The translations under genes were made by a program, and so were the position numbers. Positions 60,261 through 64,000 of a stretch of 64,000 bases of DNA are shown here, one piece after another. Source of the stretch: Phoronis australis (Eukaryota; Phoronida; Phoronidae); NCBI GenBank assembly GCA_002633005.1, contig NMRA01000480.1, positions 113,696 through 177,695 on the forward strand, read 5' to 3'. The notes under the pieces are model-generated. The model was given only the letters and a program-made list of their open reading frames with translations, made no database searches and was not told the origin of the DNA. How positions within the stretch are numbered: position 1 is the first letter of the stretch; the number at the start of each line of letters is the position of its first letter.

Positions 60261-62418
60261 GGTAAAAAAACATATTATAGAACTGGAGTCAAATGGCAGG
60301 GTTACCCAAGATCCAAAAGAGATACAAAACATTCAACGAGCTTTTTATGAGGCTCTTTATTCTGAAAAAGACTATGAGGATATTAATTTCCCTGACATAT
60401 TCACTCTTCCTAGTAATAAAGTACTGACAGATGACCAGTCCTTATTATTAGAACAAGAGATCACGGAAGATGAACTCTATGAGGCCTTAAAACAATCCCA
60501 AAATAATAAAACACCAGGCAATAACGGTTTAGGATATGAATTTTATAAAACATTTTGGGATACTGTTAAACCGTACCTTTTGGATTGTATAAATTATAGT
60601 TTTAGAACAGGAAAATTTTCAACCTCCCAAAGGCAAAGTGTCATTACACGTATCCCCAAAAGTACAAATACAGAGGAATTAAAAAATCTGGAAAATTGGC
60701 GACCAATTTCGTTATTAAATTGCGATTACAAATTATTTACAAAGGTTATTGCCAATCGACTAAATAAGTACATTCATAAGCTTATTCATCCAGACCAAAC
60801 GGCTGTTTCAAAACGATTTATTGGTCAAAATATTAGATTAATACAGGACATAATATCGTATTATACAAATAAAAATCTCAATGGACAAATTATATTCTTA
60901 GATTTTAAGAAAGCGTATGACAGTTTAAATTGGTCCTTTCTTCAGAAAACCCTTCGGGCCTTTCAATTTGGTCCCAAATTTATTCACCGTATAAAAACAA
61001 TATATAACGATATTGTGTCTTGTGTTCAAAACAACGGATTTACATGTGGTTATTTTAATGTTAAGAGAGGTCTTCGTCAAGGGGATCCCTTAAGTAGTCA
61101 ATTGTTTATACTGTGTGTGGAGCTCATGAGCCATTACATTAGAAATAACCCCTTAATCAAAGGATTGTGTATTGATGGGCATGAAGTAAAAATAGCCCAG
61201 TATGCTGATGATACAATTTTATTTATTCAGGATGAAGTTTCAGGAACAGAATGCTTTAAATTTCTTACAAGATTTGGTGACGTGTCTGGTCTTAAACTAA
61301 ATAAGCGAAAATGCGAAGGAATGTTTTTAGGCCACCAGTCTGAACTTAAGAAAATGTATGATATAAATTGGCCAAAAAGAAATATTAAATGTCTGGGCGT
61401 TTACTTCGGTAAATATGAAAAAGAAAAAAATGAGCAAAATTTTGAAGAAAAAATTTCGAAACTTAGGAAAGTTCTAAATATTTGGAAAACAAGAAAATTA
61501 ACAATTAAGGGAAGAATTGTCATAACTAAAGCTTTTGCGCTACCCAAATTGATTCACGTTATATCTGTCCTTGGATTGACAAGGGATTTGTGCAAACGAA
61601 TAGATAAAATTTTAAATGATTTTATTTGGGCAGGGAAACCACCTAAAATAAAGAAAAGCGTTGCAATGGCTTCTCATGAAGATGGTGGTTTAAAATTTCC
61701 TGACATGACCCTTATAAAGGAAGGCCTTTTAGTCAACTGGGTTAAAAGACTTCAGTCTCCTGAACGTGGAAGTTGGAAGTTTTATCCACAATATATCCTC
61801 AAGAATTATGGTGGTGAACTGTTGTGGTCATGTAATTTTAAAGTAAGCAAACTATGTAGAACAGTAAATGATGTTTTTTATAGAGAGGTTTTGTCGGTGA
61901 GTGAACAGTTGAATCATAATGCTTTCAAAGATGTACCTGTTTGTGATCAGATTATATGGCATAACAGAGAGATAACACTTAATAATAAGTCACTATATTA
62001 TAAAGAGTTTGCTAAGAATGGGCTATGTTTCATCAATGACTTTCTTGATGCTGAAAATAAGCTTTTATCGTGGGAGGTGCTCAAGGCAAAATATAAATTG
62101 GTAAATTCTCAAATTCTTAGTTTTAATTCAATATGTAATGTTTTATCTAGAAAAATTGATCAAGGTCATAAGCGATTGGTTGGCTGCAACAATAAAATTT
62201 GCTTAGATTATAATAAAATTCCAAAAGAAAAATTCAACAGTATTTTGATACAAAAGTATTGCAAAAAACCAGACAATTATGAAAAATTGTTGCAGCGTTA
62301 CTCCAAACAAGATATCCGAAAAATTTATTTCTTGCCTTTTACACTTCCCCTGAACCATGCATTAAATCCTTTAAGTATATGTTGTTACATAGCAGAGTGT
62401 ATACTAACTCATTGTTAA
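60244..62418 (+). pseudogene. LINE reverse transcriptase, 724-codon frame
   Basis: The RT core is intact: NNKTPGNNGLGYEFYKTFWD, ENWRPISLLNCDYKLFTKVI, DQTAVSKRFIGQNIRLIQDI, FLDFKKAYDSLNWSFLQKTL (catalytic Asp), VKRGLRQGDPLSSQLFILCV and QYADDTILFIQD with both catalytic Asp. Thumb (LKLNKRKCEGMFLG, KCLGVYFG) and the long C-terminal region follow. The arrangement and motifs fit the L1/Tx1 clade. The coding start is not real: upstream coding is in another frame. The frame ends at TAA 62416 but similarity continues in the same frame. Confidence 0.93.
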
Positions 62419-62424
62419 TATAAG

Positions 62425-62817
62425 ATGAAGATTGTTAATTCAGATAAATGTCCCTATTGTAATCTAGTACAGAGTACTGAACACATGTTTTTCCTTTGTG
62501 ATGTAGTGCAAAGATTGTTGATTAATGTTCAGGATATTTTAACATCTTCCCTTAAGGAAGAAGTCAGAATAACCAAAAATGAAATCATGTTTTGCCATTT
62601 AGGTTCTGAATTCTCCCTGTTGATTAATTATGTTATCACTATCGCCCAATATTTTATTTATTTACGTAGCCAACAGCATTTGCATCCAGATTGGTCTGTC
62701 CTTAAAATATTCATGTCAAAACATATTAAAATTTCAATATTTAATTTTCAAAAACAAAAAGAACCGGACAATATTAATATTAAAATGTGGGAGAGCCTCA
62801 GTGCTGCCATGCAATGA
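62425..62817 (+). pseudogene. LINE ORF2 C-terminus with zinc knuckle
   Basis: In the same frame as the RT, after one TAA. CPYCNLVQSTEHMFFLC gives C-x2-C-x7-H-x4-C, the C-terminal zinc knuckle of L1-type ORF2. The frame ends with MWESLSAAMQ and a TGA/TAA-rich 3' UTR. Confidence 0.85.
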
Positions 62818-62991
62818 ATCTGTAATATCTGTAATATACTTAATTCATATATTGTTTAGTAGTATTATCATTAAATGATGAAGTGTGTGAATGAGTGTGC
62901 GAGTGTGTGAGTGAAAGTCCTTGTCCCTTTTCCTTGTTCACCCTTTCACCCTTTAAAAATTATCAATGAAGAATAAAATTATGAAAAAAAA

Positions 62992-64000
62992 TGCTGAAAC
63001 ATGTAGTTCAGGACTCTTTTAAGTCAGACCAGTGTCGTGGGACCCACGGAATATTGAAAATGTGCTATGAAAATATAATTCTGGGCACCCAAAAGACTCC
63101 TGCGCAACGGTGTTTTTGCTGACTAGTTAGACTGCACAGAACTAACCACCGAGCCCGTATTTTTTCAATGGGTTATATGATCAGTTGTCCTCCGAACAAA
63201 AGGTGACAACAAAAGTGATTAGGCCTAAGGATAAGGACTTTCCTGCCAGACAGAAACTCCAGTAAGCAGGTAGTGGATTACACTTATAGGTGGCACTGGG
63301 CCTTTGTTTAAAGTCAATTGACTATGACTTGTTCTTCCATATGAATTGAAATGATTATTTAGTGATTATTTACCATGGGAATTACACCATAAATAGACTT
63401 GTGGCCAGGCCTGCGACTTGAGTGATATCCATGATGGGCTTTCAACAACTGACCACTAAGCTTTTATTCAGTTTCAATGGGCTGTGGGCAGTTGTAATTT
63501 GAGCCAATGGAGACCCTATTAACAATGAGGACGCCCTTTTCACAAACTGGTCTCTAATTTTTTAAGCTGGTCGCGGGATTTTTAAACAGGACACGGGACA
63601 TTTAAGCAGGATGCGCGTTCGGCCAAACAGGACGCTGTGACACGTTAAAAGCGGTCGTGGAGAACACTGTTTGTAAAGCACAGCTGTCACCAGATAATAT
63701 TTGTACAGCACAGCTGTCAGCAAATAACATTTGTACAGCAAAGCTGTCAGCAGATAACATTTGTACAGCACAGCTGTCAGCAGATAATATTTGTTAAAAT
63801 TTCAAGCCCTTGTAGCATATTAGTGAAATCTTGTTTGAACTCTAGAAAAAGGAAAAATTAACAATTATTTTTTCTCTGAAATAGAAGTTTTATTGTTATT
63901 GAAAAATATGGGTGATTCATAGTAGTTGACTGTTCAAAACAAAAAGTTTAGTTCGCAATGTTAAAGGTGCAATTTTTTTTCGTTTGCAACCTTTTTATGT
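62992..64000. other. No gene seen; presumed intron
   Basis: No SLC6 TM11-12 exon was found. A short A/G-rich repeat with GGACACGGGACATTTAA and GGATGCGCG lies near 63590-63635. Confidence 0.45.
63670..63795. repeat. 30-bp tandem repeat, about 4 copies
   Basis: Unit TTGTACAGCACAGCTGTCAG followed by CAGATAATAT. Small substitutions occur between copies (AAATAACAT, CCAGATAAT). The minus-strand frame across it is an artefact of the 30-bp period. Confidence 0.94.

Larger units (their letters stand above)
58900..62991 (+). mobile_element. L1/Tx1-type LINE, 5'-truncated, nearly intact ORF2
   Basis: Endonuclease, reverse transcriptase and a C-terminal zinc knuckle lie in order on the + strand, followed by a GTGTGTGAGTG-rich 3' UTR and an A-rich end (ATAAAATTATGAAAAAAAA, 62973-62991). 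Two frameshifts (near 59377 and in the A-run at 60262-60268) and one in-frame TAA (62416) are the only breaks seen. ORF1 is absent, so the 5' boundary (about 58900) is a guess. I found no target duplication. Confidence 0.9.

Overview
The window reads as nuclear DNA of a metazoan, most likely a marine invertebrate. It is AT-rich, has GT-AG spliced exons separated by introns of 0.4 to 14.6 kb, and is crowded with transposable elements and minisatellites. I see no bacterial operon, no ribosomal RNA and no CRISPR array. The species cannot be fixed from sequence alone.

Only one host gene can be supported. It is an SLC6 (sodium/chloride-dependent neurotransmitter, amino acid or osmolyte) transporter on the + strand. 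Eight consecutive exons (22691-22823, 24291-24425, 27534-27637, 28211-28335, 36406-36518, 51125-51262, 56407-56506, 56927-57030) encode about 317 residues, from the end of extracellular loop 2 through TM4 to the start of TM11. All junctions are GT-AG and stay in phase. The exons for TM1-3 and for TM11-12 plus the C terminus were not found, so the gene runs past both ends of the window.

Layout. 1-22.7 kb holds no recognisable host exon. It carries minisatellites, TIR elements with TA target duplications (6.3-7.1 kb and a three-layer nest at 10.7-16.85 kb), two SINE-like heads and a 2.07 kb array of about 45 near-identical 46-bp units (17.8-19.87 kb). 22.7-57 kb is the SLC6 gene body. Its introns contain a minus-strand Ty3/gypsy-type fragment with integrase ahead of reverse transcriptase, several copies of an element built from roughly 140-bp CTAGTGG monomers, two TTAA-flanked THAP-encoding Kolobok-like elements, a solo LTR, an internally deleted LTR retrotransposon, a split hAT-like pseudogene, a SINE with clean target duplications, an element carrying a HIRAN-like open frame, and a decayed minus-strand LINE. 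58.9-63 kb is a nearly full-length L1/Tx1-type LINE ORF2 with two frameshifts and one in-frame stop.

The mobile elements date one another by nesting. The TA-targeting CCGTAA family inserted both before and after the LTR family, and one copy lies in a repeat whose empty site survives elsewhere in the window. The most promising material for something new is this TA-targeting group (two TIR families with similar termini, subterminal GGTTAACCGCCCA motifs, one carrying a HIRAN-like frame), the CTAGTGG monomer element, and a 26-bp intronic array just behind SLC6 exon 6 that repeats a GTAAGT splice-donor core.
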